Shown here piece after piece: positions 15,809 to 24,168 of a stretch of 37,969 nucleotides of DNA. A program made the position numbers and the translations under genes. Where the stretch lies: NCBI GenBank assembly GCA_021776195.1, contig JAJFGK010000033.1:1-37969 (forward strand), written 5' to 3'. Numbering within the stretch: the stretch's first letter is position 1; the number at the start of each line of letters is the position of its first letter. The notes beneath the pieces are model-generated. The model was not told the origin of the DNA, searched no databases, and worked only from the letters and a program-made list of their open reading frames with translations. The stretch comes from Kiloniellaceae bacterium. Lineage in GTDB: Bacteria; Pseudomonadota; Alphaproteobacteria; Kiloniellales; Kiloniellaceae.

Positions 15809-17749
15809 TCAGGCTGAGTTGCCCCGACCGTTTTCCGTCGGGAGCGGCAGGACATGCAGCGACAGCGCCGCCGCGCGGCCTCGAATCGGCTGGGAGGCCA
15901 TGGCCTGGAAGCCGGCCAGAAGATTCTCGCACCCCTGCGCCTTGACCATCTCATAGACAGACGCGGAGATCGCCACCGATGCCGCCAGATCGCGGGTCAG
16001 GCTCTCCAGGCGGCTCGCCGTGTTGACCACATCGCCGCTGGCGGTCAGCTGCACGTGTCGGTCACCGCCCAGATTGGCAATAACCACCTCGCCATAGTGC
16101 AAGCCGCAGCGTACGTCGAGCCGAACCGGCATGGGTGCCCCTTCCGAAGCCGGCAGCGCCACGATCTCGCCGGGCGCCTCGCTCAAGCTCCGCGCACAGG
16201 CCAGCGCATTGACCGCATCTTGCAGCCGCGCCTCCGGCAGACCGAAAATTACCATGGCGCCGTCGCCCATGAACTTCTCGATCATGCCGCTGTGGCTCGC
16301 CGCCACCTGTTCGATGCGGCGGTGGAAATCCCGCAGCAGGGGCACCGTCGCTTCGGCGCCGATGGCCTCGGCGATTCGGGTGAAACCGGCGACGTCGACA
16401 AAGAGCACCGCGGCCGGCTGGCGCCGGTTGGTCTCGCCGTAGCCGGCATCGCGGGCGACCTCGCCAGCTACCACGGGTGAAAGCCGCCGCGAGAGGTTCG
16501 CGGCATGGCCGGCGGCTGTGCGGTGCAGCCGCTGTTCTTCGCGGATTCGCAGCGACATCATCAAGGCGGCGGAGAGGGCCACGGCCAGGGTCGGAAAGGT
16601 CAGGTTCAACAGCCAGCCCTCGGCCGTGAACAGGGCCTGCGCCAAGGCCCACCAGAGGCCGGCGATCAAGGCCGCCAGAGCAAAGCCGAAGGCCGGCCGC
16701 AGTTTGTGGCAGAGCAGTGCCGTCAACAGGCCCAATAGCAGAGTCGCGGCAACATCCGCCAGACGAGAGATCTCGTCGGCCATCAGCAGACGACCTTCCA
16801 AGATGTTGGCCGTCGCCGTGGCCAGGACCTCGACGCCTGGAAGCGACGGCGAAAAGGGCGTTGCGTAGCGATCGCCGACGCCGGCCGCCGTGGCACCGAC
16901 GAAGACGATGCGTCCGCGCAGCGCGTCGGGCGCGAGCTTTCCGTCGAGCAGATCGCTCATCGAAAAGGTCGGAAGGGATCCCGCCGGACCGTAGAAGTTC
17001 AGCGCCACGGTGCCGTCTAGCGCCACCGCGATTTCGTGACCGGACAGGACCAGCCGTCGTCCCTTCTCGTAGACCAGGGTGTCGAGTGCGTCACCCGCCA
17101 GAAGGCGAACGGCGGTCACGGCCAGCATGGGATAGGACCCGCCGTTGAAGTCGATCACCGGATCGATCCGCCGCAGAGCGCCATCTGAATCCAGCACCAC
17201 GTTGACATGACCCAGAGCCGCTCGTTCGCCCGCCGAGGGCGGGATCATCGCGCCGCGCGGAGAAGGAAGGCGGGCGTCGCCGGCATCCTCGCCCTCGATC
17301 ACGACCTTGAGCGCGCCGCTCGCCAGGCGCGCCATCTTGGGCGGTGACAGAGGAAGAGCCTCATCGAAGGAGAAGGCTACCGGCAGCACCAATCCCGGAA
17401 CGGCTGCGAGGCGTTCGGCAAAGCGGGCGTCGATGGCATTGTCGTCGGTTCCCTCGGCCAGGATCAGGTCGAGCGCGACGACCGCGGCCCCGGCCTTGAC
17501 CAGGTTTTCGACCGCCTGGCCGATGACCGGGCGCGGGAGCGGCCAGCGTCCAACGCGTTCGATGGTTTTGCTGTCGATGGCGAGAATGGCAACGGCTGGA
17601 TCCGGCGTGACCGGACCGCGCATCAAAAATCGCCAGTTGACGGTCTGGCCCTCCAAGGCCTGAAACGGGAGCCGGTCGCCGGCAAGTCCCTGCAGCAGCA
17701 AAAGGGCCGTGACCAACGCCAAGGGCGACCAAACGGCGAGGCGTCTCAT
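15809..17749 (-). CDS. CHASE2-domain class III adenylate cyclase
   Basis: A 646-aa inner-membrane sensor enzyme. One N-terminal TM (~residues 8-25) precedes an extracytoplasmic CHASE2 domain (~28-325, with VAILAIDSKTIERVGRWPLPR). Then come about three TM helices (~330-400) and a cytoplasmic cyclase domain (~430-615). Catalytic residues are visible: metal-binding Asp452 (LFVDVAGFT) and Asp496 (EKFMGDGAMVIFG), purine-contacting Lys492, and Asn576/Arg580 (GDVVNTASRLE). The Lys with a following Thr/Asp (LTASGD) fits ATP rather than GTP. So it should make cAMP in response to an envelope signal. The start at 17749 follows GGAGC and lies 22 bp after the FecR gene, giving the FecR-CHASE2-cyclase pairing known elsewhere in proteobacteria. 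Confidence 0.92.
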   Translation of the reverse strand: MRRLAVWSPLALVTALLLLQGLAGDRLPFQALEGQTVNWRFLMRGPVTPDPAVAILAIDSKTIERVGRWPLPRPVIGQAVENLVKAGAAVVALDLILAEGTDDNAIDARFAERLAAVPGLVLPVAFSFDEALPLSPPKMARLASGALKVVIEGEDAGDARLPSPRGAMIPPSAGERAALGHVNVVLDSDGALRRIDPVIDFNGGSYPMLAVTAVRLLAGDALDTLVYEKGRRLVLSGHEIAVALDGTVALNFYGPAGSLPTFSMSDLLDGKLAPDALRGRIVFVGATAAGVGDRYATPFSPSLPGVEVLATATANILEGRLLMADEISRLADVAATLLLGLLTALLCHKLRPAFGFALAALIAGLWWALAQALFTAEGWLLNLTFPTLAVALSAALMMSLRIREEQRLHRTAAGHAANLSRRLSPVVAGEVARDAGYGETNRRQPAAVLFVDVAGFTRIAEAIGAEATVPLLRDFHRRIEQVAASHSGMIEKFMGDGAMVIFGLPEARLQDAVNALACARSLSEAPGEIVALPASEGAPMPVRLDVRCGLHYGEVVIANLGGDRHVQLTASGDVVNTASRLESLTRDLAASVAISASVYEMVKAQGCENLLAGFQAMASQPIRGRAAALSLHVLPLPTENGRGNSA

Positions 17750-17771
17750 GGCTTTGCTCCATCAGCCGCGG

Positions 17772-18461
17772 TCACAGCCCGCTGCGGGCCAGGACATCGT
17801 CGATCCGCGCCTGGCCCCAGGCCTTGGGCGGCCCGACCGCGCGCTCGGTGATGTCGACTCCCTTGCCTTTCGTCATGACCGCGCGGCCCGCGTTGTCCGG
17901 CGACAGCCCTTCGGCCACGACCTCGCCCGCGATCACAAAGACCGCGGTGTGGTCGGCACGGTAGCTCTCCACCACCCAGCGGGTCGAACGCACGGACACC
18001 AGGGCCAGGCGGGTTCGCACCTCGAAACGCTCGCGCCTGGCGTCGGGCGAGAGGGCGAAACGGGCAATCCCGCGCAGCAGGTCGATCACCGCGCTGACCA
18101 GGGTTTCCTCCTCCTTGACCACCGCGGTCAGCCGCACCCGGCTCTCCGGCCCGATGGTCATGGTTGCCCCGGAGCCAAGCTCGATCCGGACGCGTCCCTT
18201 CGCATTGGTGCGAATGACGTCCGAGACGGCCAATTCGTCGCCGACTGTCGCATCGGTCACGCGTCCGCCGCGCTCCAGCTTCACCCGCCCGGACAGTTCG
18301 GCAATCTGCCCCACCATGACCGTTTCGGCGGCCAGCAGGAACGAAGGACCCAGCGGGAGAATCGACAGGCCGAGCAGGAACAGGACAGCCAAGCCGCGCG
18401 ACAGGCATCGCGGCGGCCGCGGCATGGCCCCAGTATCCCAGGCCTTGAATTGGGCTAACAT
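17772..18461 (-). CDS. FecR-domain exported protein
   Basis: A 229-aa protein from the ATG at 18461; an upstream TTG at 18515 is rejected because it lacks a ribosome site. An N-terminal hydrophobic segment (RGLAVLFLLGLSILPLGPSFLL) ending in AAE looks like a signal peptide or anchor. The next ~150 residues fit the FecR domain: QIAELSGRVKLERGG, GDELAVSDVIRTNAKGRVRI, GSGATMTIGPESRVRL, and a late VFVIAGEVVAEGL. Such proteins sit in the periplasm and are often encoded directly before CHASE2 cyclases, where they may pass on or modulate the signal. It is divergent from the large repeat-protein gene, with a CRP-type site in the shared gap. Confidence 0.85.
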   Translation of the reverse strand: MLAQFKAWDTGAMPRPPRCLSRGLAVLFLLGLSILPLGPSFLLAAETVMVGQIAELSGRVKLERGGRVTDATVGDELAVSDVIRTNAKGRVRIELGSGATMTIGPESRVRLTAVVKEEETLVSAVIDLLRGIARFALSPDARRERFEVRTRLALVSVRSTRWVVESYRADHTAVFVIAGEVVAEGLSPDNAGRAVMTKGKGVDITERAVGPPKAWGQARIDDVLARSGL

Positions 18462-18576
18462 GGTGCGAGAGCCTTTCGTTCGAATCAGCAAAGCGACGAC
18501 GGCCTGCGCCGTCAAGGATCCCCGCGGATGGAGATCATGCTATAGCTGGCGAGGACAGCCTTGTCTTTTGGCGTTA

Positions 18577-18592
18577 TGTGAGGACCATCACT
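18577..18592. promoter_or_regulatory. CRP-type operator between fecR-cyclase and the large repeat gene
   Basis: TGTGA-GGACCA-TCACT matches the CRP consensus in nine of ten positions. It is 116 bp from the FecR start and 101 bp from the repeat-protein start. Candidate -10 boxes are TCTAAT (18624-18629, rightward) and TATAGC (18544-18539, leftward), giving centres near -51.5 and -52.5, so it could activate one gene or repress. A CCCCACA/TGTGGGG inverted repeat (about 18613-18637) lies between the site and the rightward gene. Confidence 0.65.
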
Positions 18593-18692
18593 TTGGCCCG
18601 GGGCCGGCCGGCCCCACATGGAGTCTAATTGTGGGGACCCAAAAGACGGTTGCCGGAAGCCTGTCGTTTTATCGGATCGGGGGAGCAGAAAC

Positions 18693-21600
18693 ATGGGAGA
18701 AGGACTGCAGGACCATTGGAAGGTGCAGGAGGCCGGCTCCGGCGGATCCGACAAGCAGACCAAGGATTTCAAGAAAGATTTCAAGGCACCGATCGACAAG
18801 GTCGCGGCCGGTTTGGTGTCCCTGGCGACGATTGCGGCCCAGGCGATCTGCGACGAAATGGACGGCAAGCGGGACAAGGCCTATTCCGCCTATCAGGCCA
18901 TTCTGAAAAAGATCGACCCGGCCGATCCCAAGAAAATGGAAAAGGACATCAAGAAGGTCATTGGCTTGGCCAAGAGCCTGGCGACCGAGGTGGCCGAGAG
19001 CGCCAAGAAGATCGCCGAGGCACAGAAACGCTGGCTCGCCAAAGCCGCCGAGCTGGCCACCGCCAGCAGCCGTATCGACCAACTCGATGCTTGGGGCGAC
19101 GCGGTCGCCGCCGGCTTTCTGGCCACTCTCGGCGAGATCAGAGACAGTGCCAGCGGGCGCGATTGGGTCGCCGCCCTGGACAAGCTGGAGAGCTTGACCA
19201 AGGATCTGGCAAAGCCCTTCGAGGCCTATCTGGCGCAAAAGGCCGCCAAGGAGACTTATGACGCCGAGCGCCCCGGTTTCGACGAAGCGCTGGAGCCCGG
19301 CAAGACCCACCCGACCCCGACCGAGACCATGACGACGCTCTGCAAGGACGCCGACAAGGCCCTGGCCGAGATCGACGCCAAGGCCGACACCAAGGACTAC
19401 GTCGCCGCCGTCGCCCTCTTTGCCGGGTTGAAGACGATCCTGACCTCTCTCGAGGCGGAACTGACGGCCTTCGCCGCGCTGAAAAAAGAATATGAGGAGC
19501 GCTACCGCGACCTGGAGCCGGGCATCGCCTATGCCGCGCCCTCGGGCAACGCGGAGCTCAAAAAGCGCGAGGAGGAAATCGCCAAGAAGGCCGCCGCGAT
19601 GATCGCCGAGGCGACCGCCGGGCGCTACGACAAGGCGCTCGAGTTGGCCGACCCGCTGGCGGTCCTGATCGCCGAGTACAAGGTCAAGGCCGACCAGGTG
19701 CTGACCGACGAACAGCGCATCGAAAAGCGCCGGGCCTTCTTGGACCCACGCATCGCCGCGGCCATGACGCCGGTGGGAACCGACGCGGCGGAGACCCATC
19801 AGGACGGTCTGAAGGGCCAGCAGAAGGATTTCGACAGCGCCATTGCCGCCGGCGACTACGAAAAGGCGCTGATCCTGCAGGACGACATGGAAGCGGCGCT
19901 CAAGGCCTACGAGACCCATCTCGCCGAATACCGCGCGCAAGAGAAGGAATACAAGGACCGACTGGCCAAAGGCGACAAGCGCCTGGCGGCCATAAAACCG
20001 CACTTCGGGTTCGATGGCAGCGAATCCCTCCGCGAGGAAGTCGACAAGGCGCGCGACGAGGCCGAGGGCCTGGCCGCCATTCTGAACTTCGAGGCGGGTC
20101 TCAGCTCTCTCGACTCCTGGGAAGCGAAGATCGAGGAGTATGACGCCCGCCTGAAGGAGATCGAGGCCGAGAAAAAACGCTACGACGCGAGACTGGCGGA
20201 GATCACGCCGCGGCTCGAGGCCGCCCAGGAGCCGATCGAGCGGGACGAGGCCGAAAGCCTGCAGAACGACGTCGCTTCTTATGAGAAGGAAATGAAGGCC
20301 GCGGCCAGCATTGGCGACTACGAGGAAGCCATGGCGGTGATGGATGCCCTGCTGCCGTCGCTCGCCTCGCTGGAGGCCATGCTCAAGCTCGACGCCGAGA
20401 TGGCGCAGGACTGCAAGGACCGGTCCGATGACCTGGCCCGGCGCTACGCGGCGGTCAAGCAGCCAGACGGCGCCGCGGAAAACGAAGACGCCGCCTTCTA
20501 CGAAGACGAGATCGAGGGACCGATGGCGGCCATGGAGGAGACCATGGCCGAGGAAGACTATGTCGAGGCCCTCGCCCAGATGGCCAAAATCGAGGTCCCG
20601 CTGGTCGGCTACGAGAAGTACCGCGAGACGCTGCGCAAACAGCAGGTCGACTACGACAAGCGCATCGCCGCAGTCGACAAACGCCTGGCCGACGCGCAGG
20701 CGCCCCGGGGTCAGACCACGCTCGAGGAAAAGGCCAAGGAACTCGACAAGGACCGGGACGAGATCAAGGAGGCCGCCGGCGAGTTCGATTTCGCCGCCGC
20801 GACGGCACTCCTCGGCATTATCGAGACCAAGATCGGCGTCTACGAGACCTCGGTAAAGGACGCGCTCGCCGAGGAAGCGGCCTACAAGAAGCGCCTGGAG
20901 GCCATGAAGTCGCGCCTCGAGGAGGCCGAAAAGCCGCTCGACCGGCCCTGGGCCGTCGACCTGCAGCGCGGCTTGGCCGCGACCAAGGCCGAGATGACCG
21001 GCGCCGCGACGGAAGGCCTCTTCGAGCTCGCCCTCGGCCATCTCGACGAGCTTGAGATGCTGGTCGTGGTTCACGAGACCGCGGTCAAGCAGGACGCCGA
21101 GGCCGCCGGCGGCGATGCCGAGGAGATTTTCCGTAAGCGTTACGAAAAGGTGGCACCGGACCTGGCGCTGGCCGAGCGGAGCGTTCCCGGCGATGAAGCC
21201 GACGGGTTCCAGGAAACCATGCGCGAGAAGATCGAGGCTATCCAGAAGGCCAGGGACGCGGACGACTACGCCGCCGCCCTGGACCCGCTGAGCGAGCTGG
21301 AGGTCGTGATCGCCGCCCTCAAGCACTTCCTCAAGAAGTTCGATGCGCAAAAGGCCGAGTACGACAAGCGCATGGCGGTCGCCACGAGCAAGCTGACAAC
21401 CTTCGAGGAGACCGGCCGCGCGCGCACCGAATCTGCCGAAAAGACCATCCTGCGCGCCAAGGACGAGGTCGAAGATTCAGCGGTCGATCACGACTACGCC
21501 GAAGCCCTGCGTTCGCTCGACGATCTCGAGGCCGGGCTCGCGGAGTATGAAGCCCACCTGGCCGATGTCGCGGCGGAGAAGAAGCGCTTCGAGGAGAAAC

Positions 21601-22766
21601 TGGCCGGCCTGGCCACGCGCATGCTGAAAATCAAGGAGGAGAGCGAAAACGAAGCCTGGGAGGAATACCAGGGCTACTACGACGAGGCCATGGCAGAGCT
21701 CGGCCCCCTGATCGAGGATGAGGACTATCTCGCCGCGATCCCGGCCCTCGATCTCGTCGAGCAGGCCCTGGTCAGCCTGGAGACCATGTCCCAGCAAGAT
21801 GCCGGCCCGAAAAAGAAGTACCTGGCCCGCCGCAAGGTGATCGACCAGCGCCTCTTGAAGCTCGACCGCGCGTTGGAGACCGAAGAGGCCATCGACTTCC
21901 TGGAGGAAATCGACGGGCGGGTCGGCGAGCTCGACGAGGCCGCCAAGATCCCAAACTACGAAGAGGCCGAGGCGGTGATGGACCTGCTGGTCGTGCCCCT
22001 GGCGGCCCTCGAAGTCCACCAGAAGACCATCAAGGCCAAGGAAAAGGACTATCTCGACAAGCTGAAGGACCTGGAGACCCGTCTCGCCCGGATCGATCCC
22101 ATGGACTTTGTCGAGATCGAAGACAAGCAAGCCGAGGTCCGCGACTTTGTGGACAGGGCCAAGACCGAGCGCGAGAACCTCGAATACGATTCCGCGCTCC
22201 ACCTGCTGGAGTCGGCCGGGACCTCGATGATCGCGCTGGAAAGCCTGATGACCGACGTGCGCGACGAAAAGGCCGAGGCGGAAAAGCGTTACAAGGCGCT
22301 AAAGACACCGGTGGAAGAGGCGCTGAAGCCGATCGACCGCGCCTGGGCCGCGGATATCCAAAAGACCATCGAGACCGACTGGCAGGCACTGGACCACGCC
22401 CTGGCCGACGAAGACTGGGAGCCGGCGATCTCGATTGCCAAGCGACTGGACGAGGCCCTGGCCGCGATGCAGACCATCGCCGCGCAGGAGGCCGCCCGGC
22501 GCGAAGAATTCGCGGACGCCGAAGCGGAGTACATCGACCGCCATCCGGCCCTGGCGCCGCGCATCGCCGCGGCCGCCGCCAGCCCCCATCCCGAACTGGC
22601 CAAGAAGGCCAAGAAAATCCGCCGGGCCGACAAAAAGATGCGCGGCCGGGCCAAGCGCGGCCAGTGGGACAAGGCGGTGCAGCTGCTCGACTGCCTGGAG
22701 GTCTTCGTCACCGGCTACGAGGAGGCCGCCAGCCAGCTCGAGGCCGCGGCGGAGGAGGCCGTGTAG
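18693..22766 (+). CDS. Very large protein of ~15 tandem 78-residue helical repeats
   Basis: A 1357-aa highly charged, Glu/Lys/Ala-rich protein with no signal peptide or TM. After a ~185-residue N-terminal part come about fifteen degenerate tandem repeats of ~78 residues (residues ~186-1357). The consensus I read is K-x-x-Y-x-x-R(L) near the start, a Glu-rich helix in the middle, and GDYEEA(L/M), then LxxLE about 25-30 residues before the unit end. Examples are DDYAAALDPLSELE, HDYAEALRSLDDLE and EDYLAAIPALDLVE. Each unit probably folds as a helical hairpin bundle, giving a long rod. ATG 18693 is preferred over ATG 18618 because GGGGGAGC lies just before it. The same type of unit occurs once near the C-terminus of the PI4K-like protein. 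Probably a scaffold; function unknown. Confidence 0.88.
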   Translation: MGEGLQDHWKVQEAGSGGSDKQTKDFKKDFKAPIDKVAAGLVSLATIAAQAICDEMDGKRDKAYSAYQAILKKIDPADPKKMEKDIKKVIGLAKSLATEVAESAKKIAEAQKRWLAKAAELATASSRIDQLDAWGDAVAAGFLATLGEIRDSASGRDWVAALDKLESLTKDLAKPFEAYLAQKAAKETYDAERPGFDEALEPGKTHPTPTETMTTLCKDADKALAEIDAKADTKDYVAAVALFAGLKTILTSLEAELTAFAALKKEYEERYRDLEPGIAYAAPSGNAELKKREEEIAKKAAAMIAEATAGRYDKALELADPLAVLIAEYKVKADQVLTDEQRIEKRRAFLDPRIAAAMTPVGTDAAETHQDGLKGQQKDFDSAIAAGDYEKALILQDDMEAALKAYETHLAEYRAQEKEYKDRLAKGDKRLAAIKPHFGFDGSESLREEVDKARDEAEGLAAILNFEAGLSSLDSWEAKIEEYDARLKEIEAEKKRYDARLAEITPRLEAAQEPIERDEAESLQNDVASYEKEMKAAASIGDYEEAMAVMDALLPSLASLEAMLKLDAEMAQDCKDRSDDLARRYAAVKQPDGAAENEDAAFYEDEIEGPMAAMEETMAEEDYVEALAQMAKIEVPLVGYEKYRETLRKQQVDYDKRIAAVDKRLADAQAPRGQTTLEEKAKELDKDRDEIKEAAGEFDFAAATALLGIIETKIGVYETSVKDALAEEAAYKKRLEAMKSRLEEAEKPLDRPWAVDLQRGLAATKAEMTGAATEGLFELALGHLDELEMLVVVHETAVKQDAEAAGGDAEEIFRKRYEKVAPDLALAERSVPGDEADGFQETMREKIEAIQKARDADDYAAALDPLSELEVVIAALKHFLKKFDAQKAEYDKRMAVATSKLTTFEETGRARTESAEKTILRAKDEVEDSAVDHDYAEALRSLDDLEAGLAEYEAHLADVAAEKKRFEEKLAGLATRMLKIKEESENEAWEEYQGYYDEAMAELGPLIEDEDYLAAIPALDLVEQALVSLETMSQQDAGPKKKYLARRKVIDQRLLKLDRALETEEAIDFLEEIDGRVGELDEAAKIPNYEEAEAVMDLLVVPLAALEVHQKTIKAKEKDYLDKLKDLETRLARIDPMDFVEIEDKQAEVRDFVDRAKTERENLEYDSALHLLESAGTSMIALESLMTDVRDEKAEAEKRYKALKTPVEEALKPIDRAWAADIQKTIETDWQALDHALADEDWEPAISIAKRLDEALAAMQTIAAQEAARREEFADAEAEYIDRHPALAPRIAAAAASPHPELAKKAKKIRRADKKMRGRAKRGQWDKAVQLLDCLEVFVTGYEEAASQLEAAAEEAV

Positions 22767-22834
22767 GTTCCCTCCCGGCCAAGGACGACCGAATCCCTGA
22801 AGATTCTCACCGCACCCAAAGAAGTGCTCTAACT

Positions 22835-22936
22835 GTCACCCCGGAAAGCCCGTCAGGGCTTATCCGGGGTCTCATCCCAAGGATATCCGGTCGGCCCGAG
22901 ACCCCGGCTCCGCCCTGACGTGCGGTCCGGGGTGAC
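22835..22936. repeat. REP-like inverted repeat after the large repeat gene
   Basis: GTCACCCCGGA (22835-22845) is the exact inverse of TCCGGGGTGAC (22926-22936), with an inner pair CCGGGGTCTC / GAGACCCCGG. This is the dispersed palindromic repeat type common between genes in alphaproteobacteria. It may also end transcription from both sides. Confidence 0.6.
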
Positions 22937-22974
22937 GACCTGATGATGCAAGCAAGGTGCCGGATGCGAGGCGG

Positions 22975-23053
22975 CCCAGGTGCGGGATGGCCCAGGTGCG
23001 GGATGGCCCAGGTGCGGGATGGCCCAGGTGCGGGATGGCCCAGGTGCGAGGCG
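22975..23053. repeat. 16-bp tandem repeat, four full copies plus a partial
   Basis: The unit CCCAGGTGCGGGATGG is repeated exactly at 22975, 22991, 23007 and 23023, followed by a diverged partial copy from 23039 (CCCAGGTGCGAGGCG). A related GCGAGGCGG occurs just before it. It lies between the REP-like element and the crp stop codon. It is a minisatellite likely to vary in copy number; there are no spacers, so it is not a CRISPR. Confidence 0.9.
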
Positions 23054-23074
23054 ACTGACCAAAAAGACCGCCCC

Positions 23075-23824
23075 TCAGAGCAGGTCTTCGTCTTCCATGG
23101 CCGTCTTCACCACACTCTTCAAGGCATTGATATTCTTTATGATGTAGTGAGTGTCTTCACGCGCCACCCAGTCGGCGGCCTCCCACTTGCGCAGCTCGCG
23201 GTTGACCCGCTCGCGCGAGGTCGCGGTCATCTGGGCGACCCGGGTCTGGGTCAGGGAGAGGTCGATATAGATCGCATCGCCCTTGTAGGTGCCATAGCCC
23301 ATGGCGAGCCGGATGAAGGTTTTGGCGATCCGCGCCGAGGGGTCGAGAAACCAGGCGTCCTCAATCGCCTCGGCCGTCCAGCGCACCCGCTCGCAGAGCA
23401 GCTCGATCAGGTGGCGGGCCAGGGCCGGCGAGGTGTCCAGCACCGGAAAGAAGTCGCGGCGGGCGATGCGCAGCACCTCGCAGGGCTCCAGCGCCCGGGC
23501 ATCGGCGGTGCGCTCGAGGCCATCGAGGAAGGCGATCTCGCCGAAGAAGTCGCCCGCCTCCATGATGTTCAGCACGATGGTCTTGTGCTTGGGACTCTCG
23601 GTGGTGATCGCGATCTTGCCGCTCGCCATGCCGAAGAGGGCGTCGCCGTCGTCGCCCTTGCGGAACAGGTAGGCATCCTCGGCCAGGCGCTCGATTCGCG
23701 CCGTCTCGGCCAGCCGGCGCAACAGCTCGGGATCGAGATCGGTGAAGAGAAAATGGCCGCGCACCAGCCCGATCTTGCGATCCAGCAAGCTCTGGTACGG
23801 CGCCGCGCCTTGGCTCGCGCTCAT
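23075..23824 (-). CDS. Crp/Fnr-family cAMP-type transcriptional regulator
   Basis: A 249-aa regulator from the ATG at 23824; an upstream frame extension lacks family similarity. Residues ~22-135 form the cyclic-nucleotide domain, with GDFFGEIAFLDGLERTADAR placing Glu96 and Arg105-Thr106 where E. coli CRP has Glu72 and Arg82-Ser83. A long dimerisation helix (~132-160) is followed by an HTH_Crp domain (~165-235). Its recognition helix TSRERVNREL keeps Arg204, Glu205 and Arg209, equivalent to the CRP residues R180, E181 and R185 that read TGTGA. It has no FNR-type cysteine cluster. It should bind cAMP and the four TGTGA-N6-TCACA-like sites in this window. No clear site lies in its own upstream region. 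Confidence 0.9.
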   Translation of the reverse strand: MSASQGAAPYQSLLDRKIGLVRGHFLFTDLDPELLRRLAETARIERLAEDAYLFRKGDDGDALFGMASGKIAITTESPKHKTIVLNIMEAGDFFGEIAFLDGLERTADARALEPCEVLRIARRDFFPVLDTSPALARHLIELLCERVRWTAEAIEDAWFLDPSARIAKTFIRLAMGYGTYKGDAIYIDLSLTQTRVAQMTATSRERVNRELRKWEAADWVAREDTHYIIKNINALKSVVKTAMEDEDLL

Positions 23825-24168
23825 GCCCTGAAAAATCCTTGCCCCATACCGAACCCTGCAAACCGCGCCCGACAAACTTCGCCCAACACAGCGCGACACT
23901 TTTCTGATCACCGTCCTTCAACGCACGGTGTTGACGACAAGATGGCACAGTTACATGGCGAAATCCACAAGGTACAGGTTGCGAAGCCGGTCGCATCTCG
24001 GGGATGTGATGGATGGGTCCGACGGCGCACCAGAACCCATTGCGGCCCGAAGGCGCCGGATTCATTCAAAGACAGCCTATCCGCTGGGCGCCCGGATCGG
24101 GTTAGACTGTTGACCATGACTCGACGACCGCCAAGACCGGCGTATCGATAGCGGGAGGAAGGCAAGGC
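23825..24168. other. Divergent intergenic region between crp-like and carbamoylase genes
   Basis: 344 bp without a supported gene. A small inverted repeat CACCGT/ACGGTG lies near 23905-23930. The only other recognisable element is a strong ribosome site (GGGAGGAAGG) just before the rightward gene at 24169. I see no CRP-type site or hairpin terminator. Confidence 0.5.

Noticed and set aside
18462..18515. TTG start for the FecR protein
   Set aside because: No ribosome site, a weak start codon, and extra residues unlike a signal peptide; ATG 18461 gives a compact leader.
18669..21350. Very long open frame (893 codons) antisense to the large repeat protein
   Set aside because: GC-rich codon bias leaves few stops on the opposite strand. 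The translation has no recognisable motif, while the sense strand shows regular repeats and a ribosome site.
22975..23053. CRISPR array
   Set aside because: The 16-bp units are directly adjacent with no spacers, and no cas gene is in the window.
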